DNA from: Liolophura sinensis
Lineage: Eukaryota > Mollusca > Polyplacophora > Chitonida > Chitonidae
DNA: 35,041 nt
NCBI RefSeq assembly: GCF_032854445.1
Contig: NW_027018366.1
Coordinates: 1-35,041, forward strand
Reading direction: 5' to 3'
The position numbers and the translations under genes were made by a program. This document shows positions 1-9,338 of the stretch, piece after piece (the stretch's first letter is position 1; every line of letters starts with the position of its first letter). The notes beneath the pieces are model-generated. The model made no database searches and was not told where the DNA came from. It was given only the letters and a program-made list of their open reading frames with translations.

Positions 1-549
1 CTCTTACCAGCAGCACTGGAACAGTTTTTCCACTTTTGCAGTTTTGCCTGGTCTTTTTGTTAATTGAAATCGGCTACACTGTACTCTGTACAATCGCGAC
101 TGGTCATTACTATATTCAACTTTTGACTATAAGTTATGTGCCCTTCGGTAGCCCAGAAGACCTGAAATCTTTGGGCCAAGCCCATTTAACTCACCCAGCA
201 ATTGTCTTACTTCTAAGTCCAAGACAATCTCAATGTCTTTATCTACGTGTAGAAAAACCACACCATTTGTACATAAAAAACACAAGGTACTTGATACAGT
301 CTGCTGTAAAAAGTACAACTAAACACTGACCCACATTTATAAGGTGCCAAAAGATGCGGAATTGGGCCAGGCATCGGCAGTTGTTAAAAAATTGCAAATA
401 TCCAGGTTTTCCATGGAGTAAGAGCCGTTGCTGGGCACGTGATTATGACATAAATGATCATTCAATTGTCACTACAGCCAAAAGTATTGGTCGGAGAGCA
501 ACGCGGTTTGCACCATTCGATTTCTCGTCACAAAATACGTCGGATTAGC
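1..549 (+). repeat. satellite monomer 1 (Q)
   Basis: 549 bp. Q allele GACCTG with GGCCAAG. Private changes: G in the T-tract at 41, and T for C giving GGCAGTTG near 380, which destroys the CAGCTG site. The stretch before CCATGG reads CCAGGTTTTCC instead of CCCTGGTTTCC. It shares CATAAAAAAC and CTAAACACTG with monomer 3. Confidence 0.97.
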
Positions 550-1097
550 CTCTTACCAGCAGCACTGGAACAGTTTTTCCACTTTTGCATTTTTGCCTGG
601 TCTTTTTGTTAATTGAAATCGGCTACACTGTACTCTGTACAATCGCGACTGGTCATTACTATATTCAACTTTTGACTATAAGTTATGTGCCCTTCGGTAG
701 CCCAGAAGACCTGAAATCTTTGGGCCAAGCCCATTTAACTCACCCAGCAATTGTCTTACTTCTAAGTCCAAGACAATCTCAATGTCTTTATCTACGTGTA
801 GAAAAACCACACCATTTGTACGTGAAAAACACAAGGTACTTGATACAGTCTGCTGTAAAAAGTACAACTGACCACAGACCCACATGAATAAGGTGCCAAA
901 AGATGCGGAATTGAGACAGGCATCGGCAGCTGTTGAAAAATTGCAAATTTCCTGGTTTCCATGGAGTAAGAGATGTTGCTACGCACGTGATTATGACATA
1001 AATGATCATTCAATTGTCACTACAGCCAAAAGTATTGGTCGGAGAGCAACGCGGATTGCACCATTGAATTTCTCGTCACAAAATACGTCGGATTAGC
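550..1097 (+). repeat. satellite monomer 2 (Q)
   Basis: 548 bp; one C is missing near 950 (TTTCCTGG). It carries CTGACCACAG, CATGAAT and the GATGTTGCTACGCACG segment otherwise seen in monomers 16, 19, 51, 55 and 57. ATTGAGACAGG and CCATTGAAT are private changes. Confidence 0.97.
574..607 (+). other. run of four T-tracts
   Basis: T5 at 574-578, T4 at 583-586, T5 at 590-594 and T5 at 603-607, repeated in each monomer. Centre spacings of about 8.5, 7.5 and 13 bp do not fit a clean 10.5-bp helical phase, so strong intrinsic curvature is not assured. Several single-base indels (monomers 4, 14, 44, 58) fall in these tracts. Example from monomer 2. Confidence 0.6.
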
Positions 1098-1648
1098 CTC
1101 TTACCAGCAGCACTGGAACAGTTTTTCCACTTTTGCATTTTTGCCTGGTCTTTTTGTTAATTGAAATCGGCTACACTGTACTCTGTACAATCGCGACTGG
1201 TCATTACTATATTCAACTTTTGACTATAAGTTATGTGCCCTTCGGTAGCCCAGAAGACCTGAAATCTTTGGGCCAAGCCCATTTAACTCACCCAGCAATT
1301 GTCTTACTTCTAAGTCCAAGACAATCTCAATGTCTTATCTACGTGTAGAAAAACCAGACCATTTGTACATAAAAAACACAAGGTACTTGATACAGTCTGC
1401 TGTAAAAAGTACAACTAAACACTGACCCACATTTATAAGGTGCCAAAAGATGCGGAATTGGGCCAGGCATCGGCAGCTGTTAAAAAATTGCAATATCCCT
1501 GGTTTCCATGGAGTAAGAGCCGTTGATTATGATGCACGTGATTATGACATCAATGATCATTCAATTGTCGCTACAGCCAAAAGTATTGGTCGGAGAGCAA
1601 CGCGGTTTGCACCATTCGATTTCTCGTCACAAAATACGTCGGATTAGC
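1098..1648 (+). repeat. satellite monomer 3 (Q), locally rearranged
   Basis: 551 bp. One T is lost near 1335 and one A near 1493. At 1526-1533 the usual CTGG is replaced by ATTATGAT, which with the preceding G copies the GATTATGA lying just downstream. This looks like a templated micro-duplication. Confidence 0.97.
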
Positions 1649-2197
1649 CTCTTACCAGCAGCACTGGAACAGTTTTTCCACTTTTGCATTTTTTGCCTGG
1701 TCTTTTTGTTATTGAAATCGGCTACACTGTACTCTGTACAATCGCGACTGGTCATTACTATATTCAACTTTTGACTATAAGTTATGTGCCCTTCGGTAGC
1801 CCAGAAGACGTCAAATCTTTGGGCTAAGCCCATTTAACTCACCCAGCAATTGTCTTACTTCTAAGTCCAAGACAATCTCAATGTCTTTATCTACGTGTAG
1901 AAAAACCACACCATTTGTACGTGAAAAACACAAGGTACTTGATACAGTCTGCTGTAAAAAGTACAACTGACCACAGACCCACATGAATAAGGTGCCAAAA
2001 GATGCGGAATTGGGCCAGGCATCGGCAGCTGTTAAAAAATTGCAAATATCCCTGGTTTCCATGGAGTAAGAGCCGTTGCTGGGCACGAGCTTATGACATC
2101 AATATTCATTGATTTGTCGCTACAGCCAAAAGTATTAGTTGGAGAGCAACGCTTTTTGCACAATTCGATTTCTCGTCACAAAATACGTCGGATTAGC
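1649..2197 (+). repeat. satellite monomer 4 (P, A-type)
   Basis: 549 bp through two compensating indels: an extra T near 1690 and a lost A near 1712. The 3' end has CAATATTCATTG, ATTAGTTGG and the rare CGCTTTTTGCACAATTCG shared only with monomer 11. CACGAGCTT replaces CACGTGATT, so the CACGTG site is lost. This is the first half of an A-B anchor pair. Confidence 0.97.
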
Positions 2198-2276
2198 CTC
2201 TTATCAGCAGCACTGGAACAGTTTTTCCACTTTTGCATTTTTGCCTGGTCTTTTTGTTAATTGAAATCGGCTACAC

Positions 2277-2289
2277 TGTACTATGTACA
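2277..2289 (+). other. dyad TGTAC-TAT-GTACA
   Basis: Thirteen-bp dyad with 3-nt centre in B-type monomers. Most other monomers have TGTAC-TCT-GTACA (for example 80-92). The arms are conserved and the centre varies. Monomer 12 (GAACA) and monomer 49 (GTAAA) break it. Confidence 0.65.
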
Positions 2290-2606
2290 ATCGCGACTGG
2301 TCATTACTATATTTAACTTTTGACTATAAGTTATGTGCCCTTCGGTAGCCCAGAAGACGTCAAATCTTTGGGCTAAGCCCATTTAACTCACCCAGCAATT
2401 GTCTTACTTCTAAGTGCAAGACAATCTCAATGTCTTTATCTACGTGTAGAAAAACCACACCATTTGTACGTGATAAACACAAGGTACTTGATACAGTCTG
2501 CTGTAAAAAGTACAACTTAACACTGACCCACATTTATAAGGTGCCAAAAGATGCGGAATTGGGCCAGGCATCGGCAGCTGTTAAAAAATTGCAAATATCC
2601 CTGGTT

Positions 2607-2638
2607 TCCATGGAGTAAGAGCCGTTGCTGGGCACGTG
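2607..2638 (+). other. TCCATGGA and CACGTG palindromes
   Basis: TCCATGGA (2607-2614) and the E-box-like hexamer CACGTG (2633-2638) occur about 19 bp apart in most monomers. CCATGG (an NcoI site) appears once in every monomer I checked. CACGTG is lost in 4 (CACGAG), 34, 49 and 53 (AACGTG), and 35, 50 and 54 (CACGTT). Confidence 0.7.
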
Positions 2639-2647
2639 ATTATGACA

Positions 2648-2661
2648 TCAATGATCATTGA
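2648..2661 (+). other. 14-bp perfect palindrome TCAATGATCATTGA
   Basis: Present in monomers 5, 12, 17, 20, 23, 24, 27, 33, 35, 37, 42, 50 and 54. Other copies keep only the central AATGATCATT (10 bp) or, in A-type ends, TCAAT-ATTC-ATTGA. It lies 9 bp after CACGTG. Could bind a dimeric protein or be chance; nothing in the sequence decides this. Confidence 0.7.
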
Positions 2662-2894
2662 ATTGTCGCTACAGCCAAAAGTATTGGTCGGAGAGCAACG
2701 CGGTTTGCACCATTCGATTTCTCGTCACAAAATACGTCGGATTAGCCTCTTACCAGCAGCACTGGAACAGTTTTTCCACTTTTGCATTTTTGCCTGGTCT
2801 TTTTGTTAATTGAAATCGGCTACACTGTACTCTGTACAATCGCGACTGGTCATTACTATATTCAACTTTTGACTATAAGTTATGTGCCCTTCGG

Positions 2895-2924
2895 TAGCCC
2901 AGAAGACGTCAAATCTTTGGGCTA
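2895..2924 (+). other. inverted repeat A: TAGCCCA ... TGGGCTA
   Basis: TAGCCCA (2895-2901), one unpaired G, AAGA (2903-2906), 7-nt loop, TCTT (2914-2917), TGGGCTA (2918-2924): 11 pairs in all. Present in every P and most R monomers; Q monomers have TGGGCCA, one mismatch. The P/Q/R alleles differ mainly in the loop (CGTCAAA, CCTGAAA, TCTGAAA). Position given for monomer 6 as an example. Confidence 0.75.
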
Positions 2925-2930
2925 AGCCCA
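2918..2930 (+). other. inverted repeat B: TGGGCT-A-AGCCCA
   Basis: A 13-bp near-palindrome whose left arm is also the right arm of inverted repeat A, so the two cannot form together on one strand. Q monomers keep a shorter version, TGGGC-CAA-GCCCA. It is broken in monomers 16 and 19 (GGGCTAATCCC). Example from monomer 6. Confidence 0.8.
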
Positions 2931-3296
2931 TTTAACTCACCCAGCAGTTGTCTTACTTCTAAGTGCAAGACAATCTCAATGTCTTTATCTACGTGTAGAA
3001 AAACCACACCATTTGTACGTGAAAAACACAAGGTACTTGATACAGTCTGCTGTAAAAAGTACAACTAAAACACTGACCCACTTCAGTAAGGTGCCAAAAG
3101 ATGCGGAATTGAGCCAGGCATCGGCAGCTGTTAAAAAATTGTAAAGTTCCCTGGTTTCCATGGAGTAAGAGCCGTTGCTGGGCACGTGATTATGACATCA
3201 ATGATCATTCAATTGTCACTACAGGCAAAAGTATTAGTCGGAGAGCAACGCGGATTGCACCATTCGATTTCTCGTCACAAAATACGTCGGATTAGC

Positions 3297-3845
3297 CTCT
3301 TACCAGCAGCACTGGAACAGTTTTTCCACTTTTGCATTTTTACCTGGTCTTTTTGTTAATTGAAATCGGCTACACTGTACTCTGTACAATCGCGACTGGT
3401 CATTACTATATTCAACTTTTGACTATAAGTTATGTGCCCTTCGGTAGCCCAGAAGATCTGAAATCTTTGGGCTAAGCCCATTTAACTCACCCAGCAATTG
3501 CTTTACTTCTAAGTGCAAGACAATCTCAATGTCTTTATCTACGTGTAGAAAAACCACACCATTTGTACGTGATAAACACAAGGTACTTGATACAGTCTGC
3601 TGTAAAAAGTACAACTGAACACTGACCCACTTCAGTAAGGTGCCAAAAGATGCGGAATTGAGCCAGGCATCGGCAGCTGTTGAAAAATTGCAAATATCCC
3701 TGGTTTCCATGGAGTAAGAGCCGTTGCTGGGCACGTGATTATGACATAAATGATCATTCAATTGTCACTACAGCCAAAAGTATTGGTCGGAGAGCAACGC
3801 GGTTTGCACCATTCGATTTCTCGTCACAAAATACGTCGGATTAGC
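3297..3845 (+). repeat. satellite monomer 7 (R, D-type)
   Basis: 549 bp. TTTTTACCTGG and GATCTG mark the D type, also seen in monomers 29 and 46. GCTTTAC with TGCAAG near 3500 puts two mismatches in the hairpin stem. The 3' end matches that of monomer 9. Confidence 0.97.
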
Positions 3846-4045
3846 CTCTTACCAGCAGCAGTAGAACAGTTTTTCCACTTTTGCATTTTTGCCTGGTCTT
3901 TTTGTTAATTGAAATCGGCTACACTGTACTCTGTACAATCGCGACTGGTCATTACTATATTCAACTTTTGACTATAAGTTATGTGCCCTTCGGTAGCCCA
4001 GAAGACGTCAAATCTTTGGGCTAAGCCCATTTAACTCACCCAGCA

Positions 4046-4073
4046 ATTGTCTTACTTCTAAGTCCAAGACAAT
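4046..4073 (+). other. inverted repeat C: 12-pair stem with 2-nt bulge
   Basis: ATTGTCTT (4046-4053) plus ACTT (4054-4057), CT loop, AAGT (4060-4063), unpaired CC (4064-4065), AAGACAAT (4066-4073). The bulge varies between monomers (CC, GC, or CA in 51/53/55/57) while most of the stem is constant. R monomers carry GCCTT for GTCTT, one C-A mismatch on this strand but a T-G wobble on the other. Example from monomer 8. Confidence 0.78.
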
Positions 4074-4139
4074 CTCAATGTCTTTATCTACGTGTAGAAA
4101 AACCACACCATTTGTACGTGAAAAACACAAGGTACTTGA

Positions 4140-4153
4140 TACAGTCTGCTGTA
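4140..4153 (+). other. inverted repeat D: TACAG-TCTG-CTGTA
   Basis: Five-pair stem with 4-nt loop, nearly invariant across the array. Exceptions are an extra T in monomer 35, GTGTGCTG in 44 and GTATGCTG in 64; the last two change only the loop or its edge. Example from monomer 8. Confidence 0.65.
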
Positions 4154-4394
4154 AAAAGTACAACTGACCACAGACCCACATTTATAAGGTGCCAAAAGAT
4201 GCGGAATTGAGCCAGGCATCGGCAGCTGTTGAAAAATTGCAAATTTCCCTGGTTTCCATGGAGTAAGAGCCGTTGCTGGGCACGTGATTATGACATAAAT
4301 GATCATTCAATTGTCGCTACAGCCAAACGTATTGGTCGGAGAGCAACGCGGATTGCACCATTCGATTTCTAGTCACAAAATACGTCGGATTAGC

Positions 4395-4943
4395 CTCTTA
4401 CCAGCAGCACTGGAACAGTTTTTCCACTTTTGCATTTTTGCTTGGTCTTTTTGTTAATTGAAATCGGCTACACTGTACTCTGTACAGTCGCGACTGGTCA
4501 TTACTATATTCAACTTTTGACTATAAGTTATGTGCCCTTCGGTAGCCCAGAAGACGTCAAATCTTTGGGCTAAGCCCATTTAACTCACCCAGCAATTGTC
4601 TTACTTCTAAGTCCAAGACAATCTCAATGTCTTTATCTACGTGTAGAAAAACCACACCATTTGTACGTGAAAAACACAAGGTACTTGATACAGTCTGCTG
4701 TAAAAAGTACAACTGACCACAGACCCACATGAATAAGGTGGCAAAAGATGCGGAATTGAGCCAGGCATCGGCAGCTGTTAAAAAATTGCAAATATCCCTG
4801 GTTTCCATGGAGTAAGAGCCGTTGCTGGGCACGTGATTATGACATAAATGATCATTCAATTGTCACTACAGCCAAAAGTATTGGTCGGAGAGCAACGCGG
4901 TTTGCACCATTCGATTTCTCGTCACAAAATACGTCGGATTAGC
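4395..4943 (+). repeat. satellite monomer 9 (P)
   Basis: 549 bp. TTGCTTGG at 4442 is private. TACAGTCGCG and AAGGTGGCAAAAG are shared with monomer 11. The 3' third switches to the CATAAATG/CATTCAATTGTCACT type of monomer 7, so a duplication junction lies inside it. Confidence 0.97.
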
Positions 4944-5492
4944 CTCTTACCAGCAGCAGTAGAACAGTTTTTCCACTTTTGCATTTTTGCCTGGTCTTTT
5001 TGTTAATTGAAATCGGCTACACTGTACTCTGTACAATCGCGACTGGTCATTACTATATTCAACTTTTGACTATAAGTTATGTGCCCTTCGGTAGCCCAGA
5101 AGACGTCAAATCTTTGGGCTAAGCCCATTTAACTCACCCAGCAATTGTCTTACTTCTAAGTCCAAGACAATCTCAATGTCTTTATCTACGTGTAGAAAAA
5201 CCACACCATTTGTACGTGAAAAACACAAGGTACTTGATACAGTCTGCTGTAAAAAGTACAACTGACCACAGACCCACATTTATAAGGTGCCAAAAGATGC
5301 GGAATTGAGCCAGGCATCGGCAGCTGTTGAAAAATTGCAAATTTCCCTGGTTTCCATGGAGTAAGAGCCGTTGCTGGGCACGTGATTATGACATAAATGA
5401 TCATTCAATTGTCGCTACAGCCAAACGTATTGGTCGGAGAGCAACGCGGATTGCACCATTCGATTTCTAGTCACAAAATACGTCGGATTAGC
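4944..5492 (+). repeat. satellite monomer 10 (P)
   Basis: 549 bp. I found no difference from monomer 8, including the two private variants, so it is a recent copy 1098 bp downstream. Confidence 0.97.
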
Positions 5493-6042
5493 CTCTTACC
5501 AGCAGCACTGGAACAGTTTTTCCACTTTTGCATTTTTGCCTGGTCTTTTTGTTAATTGAAATCGGCTACACTGTACTCTGTACAGTCCGCGACTGGTCAT
5601 TACTATATTCAACTTTTGACTATAAGTTATGTGCCCTTCGGTAGCCCAGAAGACGTCAAATCTTTGGGCTAAGCCCATTTAACTCACCCAGCAATTGTCT
5701 TACTTCTAAGTCCAAGACAATCTCAATGTCTTTATCTACGTGTAGAAAAACCACACCATTTGTACGTGAAAAACACAAGGTACTTGATACAGTCTGCTGT
5801 AAAAAGTACAACTGACCACAGACCCACATGAATAAGGTGGCAAAAGATGCGGAATTGAGCCAGGCATCGGCAGCTGTTAAAAAATTGCAAATATCCCTGG
5901 TTTCCATGGAGTAAGAGCCGTTGCGGGGCACGTGATTATGACATCAATATTCATTGATTTGTCGCTACAGCCAAAAGTATTAGTTGGAGAGCAACGCTTT
6001 TTGCACAATTCGATTTCTCGTCACAAAATACGTCGGATTAGC
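5493..6042 (+). repeat. satellite monomer 11 (P, A-type 3' end)
   Basis: 550 bp; extra C near 5587 (TACAGTCCGCG). The 5' two thirds match monomer 9. The 3' end has CAATATTCATTG and CGCTTTTTGCACAATTCG as in monomer 4. GCGGGGCACG replaces GCTGGGCACG. It is followed by a B-type monomer. Confidence 0.97.
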
Positions 6043-6591
6043 CTCTTATCAGCAGCACTGGAACAGTTTTTCCACTTTTGCATTTTTGCCTGGTCTTTTT
6101 GTTAATTGAAATCGGCTACACTGTACTATGAACAATCGCGACTGGTCATTACTATATTTAACTTTTGACTATAAGTTATGTGCCCTTCGGTAGCCCAGAA
6201 GACGTCAAATCTTTGGGCTAAGCCCATTTAACTCACCCAGCAATTGTCTTACTTCTAAGTCCAAGACAATCTCAATGTCTTTATCTACGTGTAGAAAAAC
6301 CACACCATTTGTACGTGATAAACACAAGGTACTTGATACAGTCTGCTGTAAAAAGTACAACTAAACACTGACCCACATTTATAAGGTGCCAAAAGATGCG
6401 GAATTGGGCCAGGCATCGGCAGCTGTTAAAAAATTGCAAATATCCCTGGTTTCCATGGAGTAAGAGCCGTTGCTGGGCACGTGATTATGACATCAATGAT
6501 CATTGAATTGTCGCTACAGCCAAAAGTATTGGTCGGAGAGCAACGCGGTTTGCACCATTCGATTTCTCGTCACAAAATACGTCGGATTAGC
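6043..6591 (+). repeat. satellite monomer 12 (P, B-type)
   Basis: 549 bp. CTTATCAG, ACTATGAACAA and ATATTTAAC. The A in GAACAA breaks the TGTAC-GTACA dyad. It has the CATCAATGATCATTGA palindrome and pairs with monomer 5. Confidence 0.97.
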
Positions 6592-7140
6592 CTCTTACCA
6601 GCAGCACTGGAACAGTTTTTCCACTTTTGCATTTTTGCCTGGTCTTTTTGTTAATTGAAATCGGCTACACTGTACTCTGTACAATCGCGACTGGTCATTA
6701 CTATATTCAACTTTTGACTATAAGTTATGTGCCCTTCGGTAGCCCAGAAGACGTCAAATCTTTGGGCTAAGCCCATTTAACTCACCCAGCAATTGTCTTA
6801 CTTCTAAGTGCAAGACAATCTCAATGTCTTTATCTACGTGTAGAAAAACCACACCATTTGTACGTGAAAAACACAAGGTACTTGATACAGTCTGCTGTAA
6901 AAAGTACAACTGAACACTGACCCACTTCAGTAAGGTGCCAAAAGATGCAGAATTGAGCCAGGCATCGGCAGCTGTTGAAAAATTGTAAATTTCCCTGGTT
7001 TCCATGGAGTAAGAGCCGTTGCTGGGCACGTGATTATGACATAAATGATCATTCAATTGTCACTACAGCCAAAAGTATTGGTCGGAGAGCAACGCGGTTT
7101 GCACCATTCGATTTGTCGTCACAAAATACGTCGGATTAGC
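6592..7140 (+). repeat. satellite monomer 13 (P, C-type)
   Basis: 549 bp. CTTCAG, TTGTAAATTTCCC and private GATGCAGAATTG. GATTTGTCGTC near 7111 is shared with monomers 21 and 25. It corresponds to monomer 6. Confidence 0.97.
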
Positions 7141-7691
7141 CTCTTACCAGCAGCACTGGAACAGTTTTCGCACTTTTGCATTTTTTGCCTGGTCTTTTTG
7201 TTAATTGAAATCGGCTACACTGTACTCTGTACAATCGCGACTGGTCATTACTATATTCAACTTTTGACTATAAGTTATGTGCCCTTCGGTAGCCCAGAAG
7301 ATCTGAAATCTTTGGGCTCAGCCCATTTAACTCACCCAGCAATTGCCTTACTTCTAAGTGCAAGACAATCTCAATGTCTTTATCTACGTGTAGAAAAACC
7401 ACACCATTTGTACGTGATAAACACAAGGTACTTGATACAGTCTGCTGTAAAAAGTACAACTGAACACTGACCCACTTCAGTAAGGTGCCAAAAGATGCGG
7501 AATTGAGCCAGGCATCGGCAGCTGTTGAAAAATTGCAAATATCCCTGGTTTCCATGGAGTAAGAGCCGTTGCTGGGCACGTGATTATGACATAAATGATC
7601 ATTCAATTGTCACTACAGGCAAAAGTATTGGTCGGAGAGCAACGCGGTTTGCACCATTCAATTTCTCGTCACAAAAATACGTCGGATTAGC
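7141..7691 (+). repeat. satellite monomer 14 (R, D-type)
   Basis: 551 bp; extra T near 7188 and extra A near 7677. GTTTTCGCAC and GGGCTCAGCCC are private. The latter changes the loop of the AGCCC hairpin and removes a stop, so the forward frame here runs 141 codons by accident. ACAGGCAAAAG links it to C-type ends. Confidence 0.97.
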
Positions 7692-8240
7692 CTCTTACCA
7701 GCAGCACTGGAACAGTTTTTCCATTTTTGCATTTTTGCCTGGTCTTTTTGTTAATTGAAATCGGCTACACTGTACTCTGTACAATCGCGACTGGTCATTA
7801 CTATATTCAACTTTTGACTATAAGTTATGTGCCCTTCGGTAGCCCAGAAGACCTGAAATCTTTGGGCCAAGCCCATTTAACTCACCCAGCAATTGTCTTA
7901 CTTCTAAGTCCAAGACAATCTCAATGTCTTTATCTACGTGTAGAAAGACCACACCATTTGTACATAAAAAACACAAGGTACTTGATACAGTCTGCTGTAA
8001 AAAGTACAACTGACCACAAACCCACATTTATAAGGTGCCAAAAGATGCGGAATTGAGCCAGGCATCGGCAGCTGTTGAAAAATTGCAAATTTCCCTGGTT
8101 TCCATGGAGTAAGAGCCGTTGCTGGGCACGTGATTATGACATAAATTATCATTCAATTGTCGCTACAGCCAAACGTATTGGTCGGAGAGCAACGCGGATT
8201 GCACCATTCGATTTCTCGTCACAAAATACGTCGGATTAGC
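7692..8240 (+). repeat. satellite monomer 15 (Q)
   Basis: 549 bp. First unit of the duplicated trimer. Private to it and monomer 18: CCATTTTTGC, GTAGAAAGACC, CCACAAACCC and CATAAATTATCATT, which breaks the AATGATCATT palindrome. Confidence 0.97.
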
Positions 8241-8789
8241 CTCTTACCAGCAGCACTGGAACAGTTTTTCCACTTTTGCATTTTTCCCTGGTCTTTTTGT
8301 TAATTGAAATCGGCTACACTGTACTCTGTACAATCGCGACTAGTCATTACTATATTCAACTTTTGACTATAAGTTATGTGCCCTTCGGTAGACCAGAAGA
8401 CCTGAAATCTTTGGGCTAATCCCATTTAACTCACCCAGCAATTGTCTTACTTCTAAGTCCAAGACAATCTCAATGTCTTTATCTACGTGTAGAAAAACCA
8501 CACCATTTGTACGTGAAAAACACAAGGTACTTGATACAGTCTGCTGTAAAAAGTACAACTGACCACAGACCCACATGAATAAAGTGCCAAAAGATGCGGA
8601 ATTGAGCCAGGCATCGGCAGCTGTTGAAAAATTGCAAATTTCCCTGGGTTCCATGGAGTAAGAGATGTTGCTACGCACGTGATTATGACATAAATGATCA
8701 TTCAATTGTCACTACAGCCAAAAGTATTGGTCGGAGAGCAACGCGGATTGCACCATTCGATTTCTCGTCACAAAATACGTCGGATTAGC
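8241..8789 (+). repeat. satellite monomer 16 (Q variant)
   Basis: 549 bp. TTTTTCCCTGG, CGACTAGTC, GACCTG with GGGCTAATCCC (breaks the GGGCT/AGCCC dyad), GAATAAAGTG, CTGGGTTCC and GATGTTGCTACGCACG. A at 8392 differs from C in monomer 19. Confidence 0.97.
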
Positions 8790-9338
8790 CTCTTACCAGC
8801 AGCACTGGAACAATTTTTCCACTTTTGCATTTTTGCCTGGTCTTATTGTTAATTGAAATCGGCTACACTGTACTCTGTACAATCGCGACTGGTCATTACT
8901 ATATTCAACTTTTGACTATAAGTTATGTGCCCTTCGGTAGCCCAGAAGACCTGAAATCTTTGGGCCAAGCCCATTTAACTCACCCAGCAATTGTCTTACT
9001 TCTAAGTCCAAGACAATCTCAGTGTCTTTATCTACGTGTAGAAAAACCACACCATTTGTACGTAAAAAACACAAGGTACTTGATACAGTCTGCTGTAAAA
9101 AGTACAACTGAACACTGACCCACATTTATAAGGTGCCAAAAGATGCGGAATTGGGCCAGGCATCGGCAGCTGTTGAAAAATTGCAAATATCCCTGGTTTC
9201 CATGGAGTGAGAGCCGTTGCTGGGCACGTGATTATGACATCAATGATCATTGAATTGTCGCTACAGCCAAAAGTATTGGTCGGAGAGCAACGCGGTTTGC
9301 ACCATTCGATTTCTCGTCACAAAATACGTCGGATTAGC
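8790..9338 (+). repeat. satellite monomer 17 (Q)
   Basis: 549 bp. GAACAATTTTTCC, TCTTATTGTT, CAGTGTC and CGTAAAAAAC occur together only here and in monomers 20 and 37. The only difference I see from monomer 20 is G at 9209. It carries the 14-bp palindrome. Confidence 0.97.

Larger units (their letters stand above)
2198..2746 (+). repeat. satellite monomer 5 (P, B-type)
   Basis: 549 bp. B-type markers are CTTATCAG at the start, ACTATGTAC and ATATTTAAC. It carries GATAAAC, CATTTAT and the 14-bp palindrome at 2648-2661. Its counterpart seven units later is monomer 12. Confidence 0.97.
2747..3296 (+). repeat. satellite monomer 6 (P, C-type)
   Basis: 550 bp; an extra A near 3068 (CTAAAACACTG). 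It carries CTTCAG, TTGTAAAGTTCCC and CTACAGGCAAAAGTATTAG. GCAGTTG replaces GCAATTG, shortening the 2940s hairpin stem by one pair. Confidence 0.97.
3846..4394 (+). repeat. satellite monomer 8 (P)
   Basis: 549 bp. The start reads CAGCAGCAGTAGAAC and the end GATTTCTAGTCAC; both private variants recur only in monomer 10. It also has CCAAACG and GCGGATTG. Confidence 0.97.
3846..6042 (+). repeat. tandem dimer duplication (8-9 / 10-11)
   Basis: Monomers 8 and 10 read the same, including CAGCAGCAGTAGAAC and GATTTCTAGTCAC. Monomers 9 and 11 share TACAGTC and GGTGGCAAAAG. The offset is 1098 bp. Differences seen in the 5' parts: T at 4442 against C at 5540, and an extra C near 5587. Beyond the CCATGG region the two copies part, so the duplicated piece ends inside monomers 9 and 11. 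Confidence 0.9.
2086..7691 (+). repeat. block repeated seven monomers apart (4-7 / 11-14)
   Basis: The end of monomer 4 and monomers 5-7 correspond in order to the end of monomer 11 and monomers 12-14, offset 3845 bp. The strongest link is CGCTTTTTGCACAATTCG, present only near 2149 and 5995. Monomers 6/13 and 7/14 have since diverged at several sites. The dimer duplication of 8-11 lies within the interval. Confidence 0.8.

Noticed and set aside
128-133. TATAAG as a possible TATA box in every monomer
   Set aside because: A six-base AT-rich match is expected by chance, and no initiator or other promoter element at the right distance was convincing.
250-312. Phased A-tracts (A5 near 255, 278 and 310) as a DNA-bending element
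   Set aside because: Spacings of 23 and 32 bp are only roughly multiples of a helical turn; a curvature calculation would be needed before calling it.
36-329. Forward open frame of 97 codons repeated in many monomers, looking hydrophobic at its start
   Set aside because: It is the same satellite segment each time, is stopped by a single C-to-T difference in more than half of the monomers, overlaps an equally long reverse frame, and shows no recognisable domain. Not called as a gene.
515-525. CATTCGATTTC resembles a tRNA-type B box, with GGTCGGAGAG upstream as a possible A box, hinting at a tRNA-derived SINE
   Set aside because: The B-box match is partial, the A-box match is poor, the spacing is too short for a tRNA promoter, and no cloverleaf or poly-A tail is visible.
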